Source: Urechis unicinctus (lineage: Eukaryota > Annelida > Polychaeta > Xenopneusta > Urechidae). Taken from it: 64,000 nucleotides of DNA. Within the stretch, counting starts at the first letter, position 1. The number at the start of each line of letters is the position of its first letter. The stretch spans positions 22,987,480 to 23,051,479 of the forward strand of contig CM067350.1 in NCBI GenBank assembly GCA_034190875.2, given 5' to 3'. This document shows positions 18,251 to 31,300 of this stretch, in pieces. The notes below the pieces were generated by a model. The model had not been told where the DNA came from. It saw only the letters and a program-made list of their open reading frames with translations, and did no database searches. A program made the position numbers and the translations under genes.

Positions 18251-19417
18251 CGTTGTAATATTAGCGATCTGTAGGTTTACCTGCTTTTCCATCGTTAGAT
18301 CGCCTCAGTATCATTTGCAATCGTCAAGCCGAACATATAAGTAATGAATCAGAAATGTAAACAAAGAATTCCATCTGAGAGAGACCATCTCAATACGCTG
18401 TACATCTTGACGAAACTACTGAAGAGCACTCGCCGAATACCTCTTGTGCGCGTTCATTTATGCTTTTATGGTTAATTTTGTGTTACAGAGCTATGAAATA
18501 AACAATCAGTGTACAGAGAAATTATAAAAGTGGAAGAAAACGCTGATTTGTCCGATTTTGTAATAACTTTCGTTGCCAACTTTTGGCACGAGCCGTGGCC
18601 AGGTGTTGCTTTGTATGGAAAAACGAATGACAACAAACAACATTCATGCCATCCAACGCCAACCAGAATCTGTTAAATAGGTCTAGATGTTTAAGCAAAA
18701 CTTATTATAGATATGTAAAAGAATCCTTTGGTGGGATGAAATCATCCACCATTTTTGCCCTTGATTAATATTGTGTATAAGTTTGAATTTTATGTTTAAT
18801 GAACCACAATCAAAAGATTTGTTCTAGTTTGTCAGTTAATAGCAATTGCATTGTTAGCCTCACCATAATCATAGGGTTCATTGTACCTTTATTGTTAGAT
18901 TCTAATTAAAACTGTCATGTTCACCAATATTAGAAAAATAACATACTGGTACCAGGTACAGCACCTTAGATCATGGAACTTTACTTATTAAAAAAAATAT
19001 ACCACTGTAATACATTTCCCTTACATCACCAAGACATGATCATCTTCTTCTAAAGTAGAAAGTCAGTACAAGCAGGTTCAATTAATTTTCAACCTAAATT
19101 TATTAATGGAATTGAATCTGCTCACAAGCGAAACCAGTCGCACATGAAAATATATACCACAGTTGTGTGGCAAGATAAAGACAAATTGGTAATAGTATTG
19201 TGCAGCAAGCTTTTTCTGTTTGATACAATAAAAGTGACACAAAGTGAAAATGTGATTAATTATTAATGACATATTGTAGTTGTTCACTGAAACTCTTAGT
19301 ATCCAGATTTGTCAAGAATGTCAAATGTGAGAGAACTTTTATTATTCATGCAAGCTGGTTGAAAACTCACCGTATTAGGCAGATAAATTGTGGAATTCAG
19401 TTGGTTGACAAATCAGG

Positions 19418-19449
<32 letters not shown>

Positions 19450-19530
19450 TATAAATATATATATATATTTGCAAAGTATCTGTGAGTTAACATATGATAG
19501 TATGCAATTCAAAGTTTAATAGGATTGACC
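18251..19530. other. intergenic AT-rich DNA, nothing recognised
   Basis: No exon, RNA gene or mobile-element motif is recognised. A short TA run lies at about 19424-19470. Confidence 0.4.
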
Positions 19531-20320
19531 AATCATGGTTTTCAGTGGGTTGTCAGCATATGTTAAGTTTATTGACTATTGGTAAACATGGGTTGACTAT
19601 GCATAAGATTATGTTGGTATAATGTATGTATTTGATTGGTTGAAGATTTATGACACTTGGGTGGACCTCATACAGAGGTCTCAAGGTTAATCACTTAAGG
19701 TATGCATCTTGAGGTAGAAATGGGTTGACTGGTGGTTGAAAGAACTTGGTTGTTTGATCAGTGGTTTGACAACTGATATTCAAAGGGCTGACTTAACTTT
19801 ATTTTTCAGCTGTTCGGTTGGTTGAAACCTCCAGGTATTATGATGGGTTGACTTATCTCAATATATATTCAGTGTAGAAATTAAATTTATTGACCTATCA
19901 TGACAATCTGTGGGTTGACAGCTGTGAGTATTCAAATGGTTGACTCCACTCACTATTCAATGGGGTAACAGCTGTGAGTATTCATATGGTTGACACATCT
20001 CAATATTCAGTGGGGGGGGGGTAGCTATGGGTATTCATATGGTTGACTCTAGCCCTGCAGAATGCTTTGTATGTATTACCAGTATGTCCAACTGGCGCTA
20101 TGTTGACTCATTTTAATATTCAGTGGGGTGACAGCTGTGGTATTCAAATGTTTGACTAGTCTCAATATTCAGTGGGGTGACAGATATGGATATTCTTATG
20201 GTTAACAAATTATATTTAAAGCCATTTGGTTCAGTGCTCTAGACATTCGATAAGCTGACGTATCGAAATATTCGGGCAGTAGAAAATGTGGGTTGACCAA
20301 TCTATGTGAAGAAAACGGTT
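19530..20320. repeat. degenerate ~50-bp minisatellite with GGTTGAC core
   Basis: The core word GGTTGAC (or GGTGACAG) recurs every 50-60 bases. In the best part (19900-20210) a unit runs from GGTTGAC through CTCAATATTCAGTGGGG and GACAGCTGTG to ATTCATAT. Units toward both ends are increasingly diverged, so the array is old. Confidence 0.75.
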
Positions 20321-21335
20321 GCAACTCCAATTAAGTGACATATTCGTTCATTAGGCAACAGCTATTTTACTGGAATAGATTAATTACCAACTTTATTGCG
20401 AATAAGTTGTAGCATATAGGTTAACTGCTTTGTGTTGATATCTTGGAAATGTGCAATTAACCCAAAATGCCACAGACAAATCTATAATAAACAATGAACG
20501 ACAGATTTAGCAGGTTAAATATTTCTTCCCTGCCGACGCGAGGCTGAAGAAAAACCAACCATCATATAAACCAGTCGATCATATATCTTATATAATATTG
20601 CACAACATATGTTGTGGCTCCAAGGAAAGACATAATTCACTCCGTTTGATGGAAAACATTGGGAGTCGGCATATCACCGAACGCATGTATTCACCGTTGC
20701 CAAGGCCGCTTAGCGCGCAATGCATTTTGGGAGCCCTGAAAAACCCGGATGACCGATAAGCTCCATGTGCTTTTGTTGATTTCATAGTATCGTCGCCTGA
20801 TTTCGGGGGTGTCTGTCATGTAATTTCATAATCGTCATACAGGTCAGCGCAGTTAAATATTCTTTGCTCGAGAGCTTTACATCCCCCTGACATGCCAAGC
20901 AAATGTCAATGTCGACCCCAGGCCAGTTCCCTCGCACCAGACAGTTACAGACAATCTAGAACTACTATCAAAAGTGCTGGCATGAAGATCGAGGATCGTA
21001 AACTGCGCGGACTCTGTTAGAGGCGAAATGTTTTCCCTAGGGGTACCCCAGACCGGGTAATCTATCAAGATGACATTTATAAAGTAGTGTAATTGCTACT
21101 CTCATTATGCATATGCCTATTGTGCGACCTATTTTGGCAGCGGTAAAGCTCTGCAAAACGACATTTTCCCGCTTTCATCAATCGCAGTGACGTCAGCCCA
21201 GTATTCCCATGCGCTTTTGTTTATGTCAAGGTAGCGCCACCTTACGATTGCAATGTATTATAATTAGGGAAGCGATCACAACAGAGCCACTCGAAGTGAG
21301 CCCTCTTAGCGTAGCTATATACTCTTTGCTAATAT
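20321..21335. other. intergenic DNA with a family B remnant at its end
   Basis: No gene is supported. The part from about 21280 to 21335 matches the end of interspersed family B. The mobile element then starts abruptly at 21336, inside that repeat. Confidence 0.45.
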
Positions 21336-24300
21336 TAGGGGTGTCCGCCGAACCTCGCCGCAGGCGGCCGCGCTTGTGCCTCAATGTTATTTCCAATTTT
21401 TTTCAACTTGCTCTTACTGGGATTTATATTTAAGATACATGGACAAATGATACATCAAACGAGACCTCACGTATTAAATTGAATAACATTGCCTTACTTT
21501 TCGCATTTTACTCCGTTTGAGCAAGAAAAAAATGTGTGTTTGTGGAGCAATACGTTAAAATTCTTGGCTGGCATTTTTGACTTTTCGAATTCTCTAAATC
21601 GGTTCGTATTTGTTACTCGTATCGTTTTTACTGTTTGTTAAATGACAAGATGACATTTTAATTGTTCATGATCATAAAAAATCTAAAAAAAAATGGCCAA
21701 AGGGAAAATAATGTTATTTACGTACGAAATTTTACGGTGTAAACAAATGTATTTTTTTACCAATTTTATCAGAGGCCCACGACATGTAAATGTTTTGTCG
21801 TATTTTGCACTTCAAAATGTCGTCCAATCATCTCATGCTCGCTGCGTGAGCCCGTATCCAGGGTCAACCTTGCCTTGACTCAACACGGCTGCGCACTATC
21901 GCAACTACCGCTGTTCGTGCGTCGTCAAACAAAGTCGATTTTCGTTCATTTATCAATCTGAGCCCTAATATCCATCTATATACGGGGGTAATTCAAGTAT
22001 AGTGGAACACTTTGGTCAAGTTTATTTACGAATCGATTGAAGCCGTTTTGTCGAATTTTAAACTTAAAAATGTTCGATTTTGTCATGCCCGCGCCGAAAG
22101 AGCGTATAGTTTGCCTCATCAGCATTATGTGATTTAAGAAAACATTCAATTCTTGAACTTAATATGGTACTTAATTTATTTATTTGGGGTTGTGGATTCC
22201 AAAAATCATCCGTTACAGGCCAGTAACTTCAAAGGCAATATGCCGCTTGCGCTAGCGCGTGGAATTTGGCGGTTAGGGTTCATGGAGTAGATGTTGAGCT
22301 GCCGACAGTTACGGCGACCATTGCGCGAGCTGCTCGTCGCCAAGGGCACCACCCAGATTTAACACATCAAAGAGATTCTGTTAACCACGTTTTGTGTCAG
22401 ATTCGTTCACGAAGTACATCCCGAGTTAATCATGAGTTCACCCCAGCCTTAGATAAGTTGCGTTCTGCCAAGTCAATATTCATAACCATTGCGGTTAAAC
22501 AATTCGCATTTGAATCTCTCTCTGACAAAATTTTTGCGTGAAGAAGCGAGTAACCACTGACTTCAAACCATCACTGGTTTAATCGAACCATATGTCTCTC
22601 ATCGTTACTTGACGCGGTGTATATATATTTCACCAATCTTATAAAGGATGTGACAAATAAGTTGTACTTCCCTAGTCTGGCCCTGAGGATTTTTATTGGT
22701 CTTGGTAGACCGCTAGGACATTTTGTTTGCCTGTTTTTCGTCAAGACTTGCTATTGCTGGTAACTATTGGACAATAGATGATAAGCGTATTTTCGTTTGG
22801 GAGTTGGTATGTATATCAAGACAATAATAGATAAGTGGAAAGAGGAGGCGAGGGAGGCAACTTTCAGTTACCTCAAATCCCACCAGCCAGCGCTTGGGCC
22901 CTCTAGCTGTAGCATTTTACGAAAGAGTCTTGGTCGAGTAATAGCTCAACACAAGAAAAAGGTCAGCGCAATAGATATTGAACGGTATGAGGGTTTTCTT
23001 AACTCAGCGTTCACTTTTCCAGTTGTAAAAGCCCCACCCACTGTAAAAAAGCAGTTTTCTGAACTACATCCTCATGTCCAGTGTGGTCATGAGGGGGAAG
23101 CAGCATCTTTGGCTTTGGAGTTAGCCCTTGTAAAGGAGAGAAATCGCACTTTGGAGTTAGAGTGTGAAGAGAAAGAGAAAGCCTTGGCTCAGTATAAATC
23201 TAACGAAGCATTGATGGCCCAAAAATTGGCAAGGGTAAGCAAGGTTATAAAGCGGACCCAAAAGAGGGAATCTTGCGTGAGGGCAAAGTTGGCCTGCTTG
23301 GGTGATGAAGAAGAAGATGGTGATGATGATGCTGGTAGTGACATGGACTTGGAAGAGATAGTGGACAATTGCCACGAAAGAAAGCACTTGGGAACAACAG
23401 ATATGCACAAAGATGGAGGTCCCATAAGGAAATCACGCCGCAATCGCAAACGTCTTATGATGCAGACTTTGAGTACGCCTTCGATGCCATCGTGAAAAGT
23501 GAGTCAGATACGGAAGATGCTGATAAAGATGGGAGATGCATTAGCCGTGGTGACAATCCTTCTCTGAGGAAGTTGCAAGAAGGTACAGAGACTGGCAGTG
23601 GAGATGTGTTTGTGAAAGAGGAAGTTTTGGATTTGACTTATAAAGATATTGAATCCAACTGTGTTGGAACCGTTGTGAGGAAAAATGTATCATCGGATTC
23701 GCACAATTCGCGATGGACTGACAGAGGCAGGGGCAAAGACACAGAGGAGCATGATTTGGATGGCTCTGGTCTTTCAAATGAGGATATTCTCAGTGAGTTA
23801 GAGTACATGGAAGAACGGGTGAAGGAAAAGGATAAAGCCAACAGGTCATTATTACATTAACTAACTTGCACACATAGAGAGGAAGATGAACTCAGAAGTG
23901 AAATCACTCGCAGAGACTCTCAGATCGCTTCCTTAGCTAATGGGTTCTTTTCTCTCAACAGCCAGTTCCAAAAGATGCAGCATCAATTTGCTAGTTTTCT
24001 GTCTTCAATAGCCGTGAAAAATTCACAACTTGGGATTATGAGCAACAACAACAATGTCCATTTTGCCAATGGTTCTTGATCAGCTGAAATGCACCAGTTG
24101 AGTCTAGATGTGTGTGGAGGATCGGGGTTTGTACAACAACAACCAAACTGTCACTGAAAAACTGATAGAATTAATACAGCAGTGGCTTGTGTTGAATCTT
24201 GTTACATTTTTATTCTGGCTTCAAGAGGTTACATATATTGCGATATCTATTTAATATATCAATATTATTGAATTATCTATGCATTCTATATAATTTCTTG

Positions 24301-24480
24301 CAATAAATGTGTTATGCTAGTTAATGCATATTTATCACCCCAAAATTTTTTTTTTCTGCATTCTTTGAATTACATTAGCAGAATCTATGATTATTTTTTA
24401 AATGTGATATCCCTGTGAGGAAAGATTATTTGGGCTGTTCCTGAAAAATGTTAGTTCTTAATTCTTAATTCAATGTTTGC
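21336..24480 (+). mobile_element. long-TIR element, damaged copy 1
   Basis: This copy starts with TAGGGGTGTC, exactly where copy 2 starts at 55564, and the sequences 5' of the two copies are unrelated. The left arm (21336-21830) matches the left inverted repeat of copy 2 but lacks about 75 bp after 21783. Internal homology with copy 2 then runs through the gene and its 3' region to about 24480. No right inverted repeat is present. Unrelated sequence follows (24480-24833), and homology to copy 2 resumes at 24834. Copy 1 has one unit of the 232-bp direct repeat that copy 2 carries twice. It looks like an old, truncated insertion. Confidence 0.8.
22809..24079 (+). pseudogene. coiled-coil element gene, broken copy
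   Basis: This is homologous to the intact 371-codon gene at 57243. It reads from the same ATG (MYIKTIIDKWKEE), then a short helical N-terminal region, a long charged coiled coil, an acidic stretch, and a KSRRNRKR basic patch. A 4-base loss near 23453 shifts the frame. The second frame continues through LDLTYKD and GLSNEDILSELEYMEERVK until a premature TAA at 23858, and further changes follow before the ancestral stop at 24077. This copy keeps a 55-residue block (about 23546-23710) that copy 2 lacks. No catalytic motif is visible in either copy. Confidence 0.8.
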
Positions 24481-24833
24481 ACTGTACATAAAATTCAGTG
24501 AAATCCATTTTTCATACCAGTAACAAATAATATCACAATAGAAACCAATCAGGCATTGGAAATTATGTGTATGATTTTACTAAATGAATGTCAAAGGTAA
24601 TGCCAGTACTAACGTCTGGCAAGTTCCTTCAGTGTGTGTGAAAAGGGTTAGAAATAATACAGAGGTTCTGTTAAAACAAACAGAAATAGCCTAAATAGAG
24701 GAGCATTTTTTAATTCGGTCAAACTACATAATGATTAAACTACCTTTACACTTTGCCATGCATGCTTTTTTAACTTGGTAAAATTGGAAGTTTCCAAGTA
24801 AATTCATTTAGTCACAGGGGGAAGCACATTCCA

Positions 24834-25405
24834 CCTGCCTACAGATTGTCAGAGGATCCAACCATTTGATATTGTGCAGGTACACATATTTATTTATCAT
24901 GAAATAATTTATCAAGGATTATTTTCCTTGATCCAGTCTGAAGTTATAAAACGACAGTCAGGCTCCTGTGGTATATCATCATGATCTTATCATTAAGATA
25001 AACTGAATTTGTATTGATACCATTATAGTATAAGATCCTGTTTTTGGGGGGCATGCCGTCCTACCCAAAAGCGAGTGGTCATATTTTTTGTTATTGTAAC
25101 GATCTAGTATCAATTCTTTAAATGATAAGTTATGCATAAAGTGGACTACACTGTGGTTTGTACTGGTAAGATCCAATCTTACCCAAGGCCAAACCATCGT
25201 GTGAGTTTCTATTAGTATTACGTCATGAATGTGTAACTAAGCCTCGTCACTCCATTATGCGTCCTATGTGTTCAGGTTCCTATCAACTTGCAGAGCATCG
25301 TGCAAACTATTAAGGGACTTCAGACAGCTCAATATCACCGGCTAGGAAACAGAGATAAATTATATCATATAATTTTATTTACTGTAGACCTCTCAAATAC
25401 AAACA
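24834..25405. repeat. flank shared with 59334-59894
   Basis: From CCTGCCTACAGATTGTC onward this closely matches the DNA to the right of element copy 2, with several small indels, until AAATACAAACA. Copy 1 and copy 2 therefore share DNA on the right beyond the apparent element end. That requires either a segmental duplication or a longer original element. Confidence 0.85.
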
Positions 25406-26490
25406 TAATATCATGCATTGCTTTGAGTCTTGATGATATGGATATGTAAATTACCATTTTAGTTCTGCTTGCTTTGGCACATAGCGTTCTCAACTTCACA
25501 ATACAATATTTGAATCATTTTACAATACACACGCATCGGATGGGGATAAACAAAACCTTACTGCCAAGCTGGAATTAAACAAGCTACAACTTTAAGCAAA
25601 TATAAATGAAGCAATACAGTATATTTTCCTGGTGTAGCAAGGATTGATTCAACATAATTATTTTATAAGAAAATTTGTAATATTGATTTCTGTTTGATTC
25701 CTGCTCTGATAACATCAGTAACTTAACTTTTGTTATATGTAACAACAGTAACAACATGCAACTGAGTGGTGAATACTATTCTGCATACCAGACTCCAGGG
25801 GTTCCACTACGCTTCTCACCCAGCATTGAATATCATTAACATGAAAACAGGGCCCCCAGCCAAGGGCTAGGGGACCTTGACTAGGTGAATACATAACAAC
25901 AGGTGCTGCCAGGACTAATTTCTAACATACGAATAAAGGACAAGCAAATATAAATATGATATACCGAGATCAAAAGAACACAACTTTGTATTTTAAGTGC
26001 TAACAATTGTTTAGGTATATGCAATGAACAGTTAACAACTGTCATGACTAGAACAGTGTGACTTGAATTATGTCATGTAAAAGTTATGTGACAGATATAA
26101 CAATATCTTAAACTGCAAAATTTGCTTTATATACCCTGTGCACTATATTGCTGAATGACATGCAATTATACTTTTTTCTAATATGAACATTATTAAAGTG
26201 TTGACCATAAGCCTTCTGTAAGTTCAGAATGTGGACATTGATTATGCACATTATAGTAAGGATGAAGACAATTACGGTTTTGGCTGGAATCTATATTGCA
26301 AGCAGTGTAGCAAGACAATCTGATTTTAAAAAATTTCCCTAAAATATCAAATAAGTAAACACATGTAATAAAGACACGTAAGATACAATTTTTGGGAATA
26401 ACATTTGGAGAAAAAAAACTTAACTGATATATTTCGTTCATTCTTGAGGCTGTTAATTTGACAACACACATTCAATAAATTCAATCAATT
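25406..26490. other. probable 3' flank or 3' UTR of the alpha2delta-like gene
   Basis: No coding exon is seen. On the minus strand this follows the proposed final stop at 26491 and may contain the 3' UTR. I could not single out one polyadenylation signal with confidence. Confidence 0.35.
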
Positions 26491-28366
26491 CTAAGTATAT
26501 GTAAAATGATCAATGCATTGTATGATTATCATAATAATGATAACATAGTGCGCACAGTGTAAAGGCGGAGCCTGTTGAAAGGTACAAGGGATCTCTATAT
26601 CACGCAAGACAGGACACCTCCCCTGCTCATACAGCGTTGAGGTACTGATATCTTTGTGGGCGCAGGTACCATTAATTATACGATATGCCCCTGAATTCAC
26701 GATGCTGAAACAATAAAAGCAATATGGACAAATAATTTCTTGTATATGTACTTACAGAATGTTCTTTCATCATGGTATCTACGAACTGAAGCAAAGACTT
26801 AACGTCACGTTCATTTCATTTCAAATATGCCACAAGGATGTTATCCCCCAGCGGTAAACAAAATACTTCCACTTAACTATCAATTCAACAGAAATCAAAT
26901 GTATGATGAATTTTACTGCATATGTACATCATAGCCTGTCTATACTGGGCCATCACAATATCATACCAGCACATAAATTCAATACAATAATGCCATAAAA
27001 ATACTCTGAGAGACCCTGCGTCTTTGATTAGTTGGCATCATCACTCAAAAACCCACCTTTGCGCAATTTTACAGTTGAAGTTGAAGAAGGACGAGTCTTT
27101 GTACCAATCTTCTATGACCAACAGGAAGAGGTTGGTTTTCGGGAGAGCCGTAACATAATAGAAACCAGACATACATGGCCCGGATACATTACCTGTTATC
27201 ATTCCACTGGGTCCTGAAAAAAAACAACAGACACAAACATACCTCCAATTCAAGATTTTCATAAAAATGAATATGCAACACAATGGTTCCATATGGCCGG
27301 TAATAAAGATAGGAAATGGAGGCATACCATGGGGATAAAACATACAAGTATTAAACAGTATTGAGAATACAGATTGATGATGAATTTTGGTAGGATTCAT
27401 ACAAAAATATTTTGATATTATTCAAAGAAAAGATGCAAATCGACTTCGGTCATAACATTAATGCGTTATGATGTATATTTTGAACACCATATCACAGATG
27501 GATTTGGTATCATAACGTGTCATTCACTTCGTTTTGCGAAACAAGTATCATCGATTACAAAATATACACAGAACCTACCAAGGGCTGCTTTATTGACGAC
27601 AAATGACACCACGTCAGTGATGCAACCAAAATCGTTAGCGAACTTTGGAATAGGACCTTTGTTTTTGTAGTAATCGTCTTGTTCCTCAGGGGTTTGAGGG
27701 ATTCCCTCCAGTGTCACCTACAACACAATCCTGACTAAAATGTAACTAAATAAAAGATTTGGTTTTGCATAAGTTGAAATGACATACATATACTTATAGA
27801 TACCCCTAAACTAACCTTAATCTCGGACCCCTCCCCTACCCACCCAAAGTCACCTGCGTTGAAATATTGTCCATGCACACCACATAAATCCAGCATACTC
27901 CACTAAACACATTCATGCAGGCTCCATCCTTGCATAATAATGTCATATTTAAAGATATGCATTTAATTGACATAACAACAATAAACAATATGGAGTTAGT
28001 AAACAAATATGGATGGCATCTTAAAAGAAGGTACAAATGAATTCAGAGGAAATAGCAAAAGAATAATTATTGTTTCTCTTATGTGAATCTTCATAAACAG
28101 TTTATGCCTGAAGCATAAATATTCAGACTATGATTTGATATGCTCAAATTGCTACCTTCGGGGCGTATGGTGAAATCCCACAGGAGCCTTGAAAGTCAAC
28201 TGCTTCAGTGCGTCTGAAGAATCCATGTTTATAGATGAGGTCCTTCATCACTTCGCCCTCCTTCTTTCCCATGGTAACCCCTTCATATTTGCGCTTGTCA
28301 AGGGGCTTGGCTGTGAGAAAGTCTGGGTCTGTGATAAGGTTGGCACTGCCATCAAAGAGGTAGCAT
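26491..28366 (-). CDS. alpha2delta-like exons 18-21: C-terminal region
   Basis: Exon 18 ([17 protein letters not shown]) looks like the last part of a Cache or CNBP-like module. Exon 19 ends [15 protein letters not shown]. Exon 20 ([20 protein letters not shown], then FFNFNC) closely resembles the alpha2delta segment just before the delta peptide. Exon 21 supplies [20 protein letters not shown] and a hydrophobic [10 protein letters not shown] tail that could be a membrane or GPI-type anchor. Exon 21 is the least secure. It is accepted because its acceptor phase fits and the total length is a multiple of three. Confidence 0.65.
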
Positions 28367-31300
28367 CTGTAAGGAATACTATTTGAATGAATGATAATGA
28401 TGAGTAATTGTGCTAAATAGGTCAACCACATGATCAAGTATCTCCATCCATGACCAACAACCTCAAGTATCTCTCAATGACCAACAACTTCAAGTATCTC
28501 CATCAATGACCAACAACCTCAAATATCTCCATCAATGACCACTGACCGAGTCTGACACCCTGGCTGGCCATTTGGACATCTGTAGAACTGTCCACAGGAC
28601 TTCCTCCCGTCACTGGCCTCCATGGTACCCATGGTGAGGTTATGGAACCGATCGTAGAGGATGTCAAGACTGGTGACAGCCTCGATACGTTCGGTAGCAC
28701 AACGAGATTTATCCCTGTCGTCCCCCGCAGCCTCGCACTGGTCTTATAGCACCGACCTGTTACAACGTCAATACTTCAGCTTCATACTAAATATTGGTTC
28801 CAATTATTCACGATTAATAGATTGTTGCAAACATATCAGAAAAGTAATTAACACCTGTACATCTTATCTGTATCAATGAACTATTTTATTTGCATAATTA
28901 CATATGCTTATCAGAAGAATATTATATTTACTTATCAGGATTATATAATCATTAACACACACTCCTGTCTAAATCACATCAACTAATCACCAATATACAC
29001 AGTGACACAATATTTCCATCATAAATTAAACACAATCTCTGCTCGCCAGCTTCTGGAATACAGAGCAAATACATAAAGAAGACATACACACCACTGATGC
29101 AGTCAGAGCCCTGGTTGCACACGCATCCACCAGGTTTGGGCTTCCCATCTACTGTGATGTTCGTACACTCGTCCCTTGTACGAGGCGTCATGCCCTCAAA
29201 CAGCGCCTGTGAGATGGTGATGATCTTACCCACACCTGCTGCATCCATGTAAGCTGTAGAGATGGAGGTTTCTAGGGGGGCGGAGGCTGCTCTGATGTAC
29301 CATGGCCGTCTGTAACCAAGGGATGGGAGATGAATACGAAACAGAACAAGCCCTTGGGCGAGACCATTATGACACAATCATCATGATTGCATAGGTAGCC
29401 AATTTGCTTCAACAGGCTCGTAATGGGGGAGATAGGAAGGTCTGGCACAGGATTAGCCCTGCAGGACCTCTACATAAATTATGTAATGGTACATCCCTGC
29501 AGGGCTGGCACGGGGTTTGCTTTACTAGGGAAATAATGTGGGTTTTAGAGAATCTTACTTGGATGGGTCGTAGGTTCGCCGAGAGCGATGTCCGGGGAAG
29601 GTTCTGAATACCCCACTCCTCATGCCTACATAGGTCCACTTGACATCATCCACTCCGTCAAAGTCACGAGCTCTCCACAGCTTCTCCACTGGCTGCGTGA
29701 TCAACACATCAGCTCTGTTGCACAGTACCACATGACGATCGTGAGCTTAGCATAATTTGCAAATGGGCAAAGGTTTGAATATATCACAATCATCTTTACC
29801 AATCACCATGGTAGCATAAATTTCAATGTACCACATTTTTAAACACAAAAGTTTCATTTATGTCATTTTCACAGGATATCAAAAGCATGACTTGCATGTG
29901 CATAGGGACCCCCAACCACAATCTTGTAATAATTTATAAAGAACACAAATTTTAGAAATCTTGGTTAACCATGCACATCTGAAGTCTTAAATCTTACCTA
30001 ATCCCTTTGATGTATTTCCCCTCATCATCACATCCTCTGTCTGCCTCCTCACTGTTGATATACAGATGGGCATCTACTGTTTTCTGTGCTAAATTATCAT
30101 CATAGAAATATGCATTGGGATCACAGTGACATTTCGGAGCTAGAAAGATGCTCGAGTGAAGATAAGACACTCTTAGATTGGGATATTTCTTGGTGTTGGT
30201 TTTGACCTGCAGATATTCAAACACTCCAGGGAGTTGTTGCTTTGCAACTTGAGAGTTGTATTCAATAAGTAGATTGAAATAACTGTTGTTGTAATTTGAT
30301 TTGTCACTTGGTTCTTGAGTTCTACGGAAAACCTGCAAGAGAAAATCCAAGGAATTACTAATTGAAAAAAAACCCCACAGATAATAAAAATGATTTACAG
30401 CAGAATGCGAAAAGTAACATATAACTACAAAAATATCATATGAATAATAACTGGACAACACCTTATCAGTTTCTGACAGACTGAATGCAAAGGAGTACTC
30501 TGAATCACGAAGCCCAGCATAGTAAAATGTTCTCGCCTCAAATATACCCTGCAAACACAGCATGCAAAATATTGACTTGTATTTGTCAACCATAGTTTAC
30601 CCGCACGTGTTTCCGACCAATCAAAAGCCACATGCTTGCATATTAGAGCGATTCAAAAACCAGAGATTTTACCATGTTTTTGTGAGCTTTCTCAATGGTG
30701 ACATGACCTGTGATGCCATTCTTCATATCTTGTACAACTTGAGTGAACCCAGGCAATGGCTGCTCCAACTGCTCGATGGGGATGAAAATGGGGTCATCTA
30801 CAAGCTACAAAAAACCAAAGGGTATTAAATTTTTTTTATCTGAGTCATGCTTACTTTATATACATATAATATATAATAAATAAATAGAGTCAAACACAAT
30901 CTGAGCAACAAAGATTTGTGTTTCAGCGAAAAATCTTATGGAATTTGGCAGCTATTTTACCGTAGCACTGGGCTTGAGTCTAGGATGGAATACAGCTTCC
31001 CCTTGTTTGTTCATGAGGAAGGAATACACAGACCCCCACTCATGGCTGCTGAGGAAATTCTCTATCTCCTCCAGGGTAGCATCTATTCCAACAACACCAA
31101 TTGTTCTGGAACACAGCCACACTGCAAGGTTATGTCATTTTGTAGTTACAGCAAATATTTTAAAGCATATAAAAAATTTAAATGAAGATATTTTGATTGC
31201 ATGAACAAAATATTGGGGCAATAAAACCAAGTAAACAATTCATACATACTTTTTTTAATGAAATCTACATAACAGAAGCAAATGTATTGTCAATATCATA

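Noticed and set aside
22266..22541. 91-codon frame upstream of the element gene in copy 1
   Set aside because: It starts with TTG rather than ATG, and the homologous stretch in copy 2 has an early stop, so it is not conserved as coding; it is more likely leader sequence.
28433..28545. CRISPR-like direct repeats
   Set aside because: The units are contiguous, without unique spacers, and the context is an animal intron; it is a plain tandem repeat.
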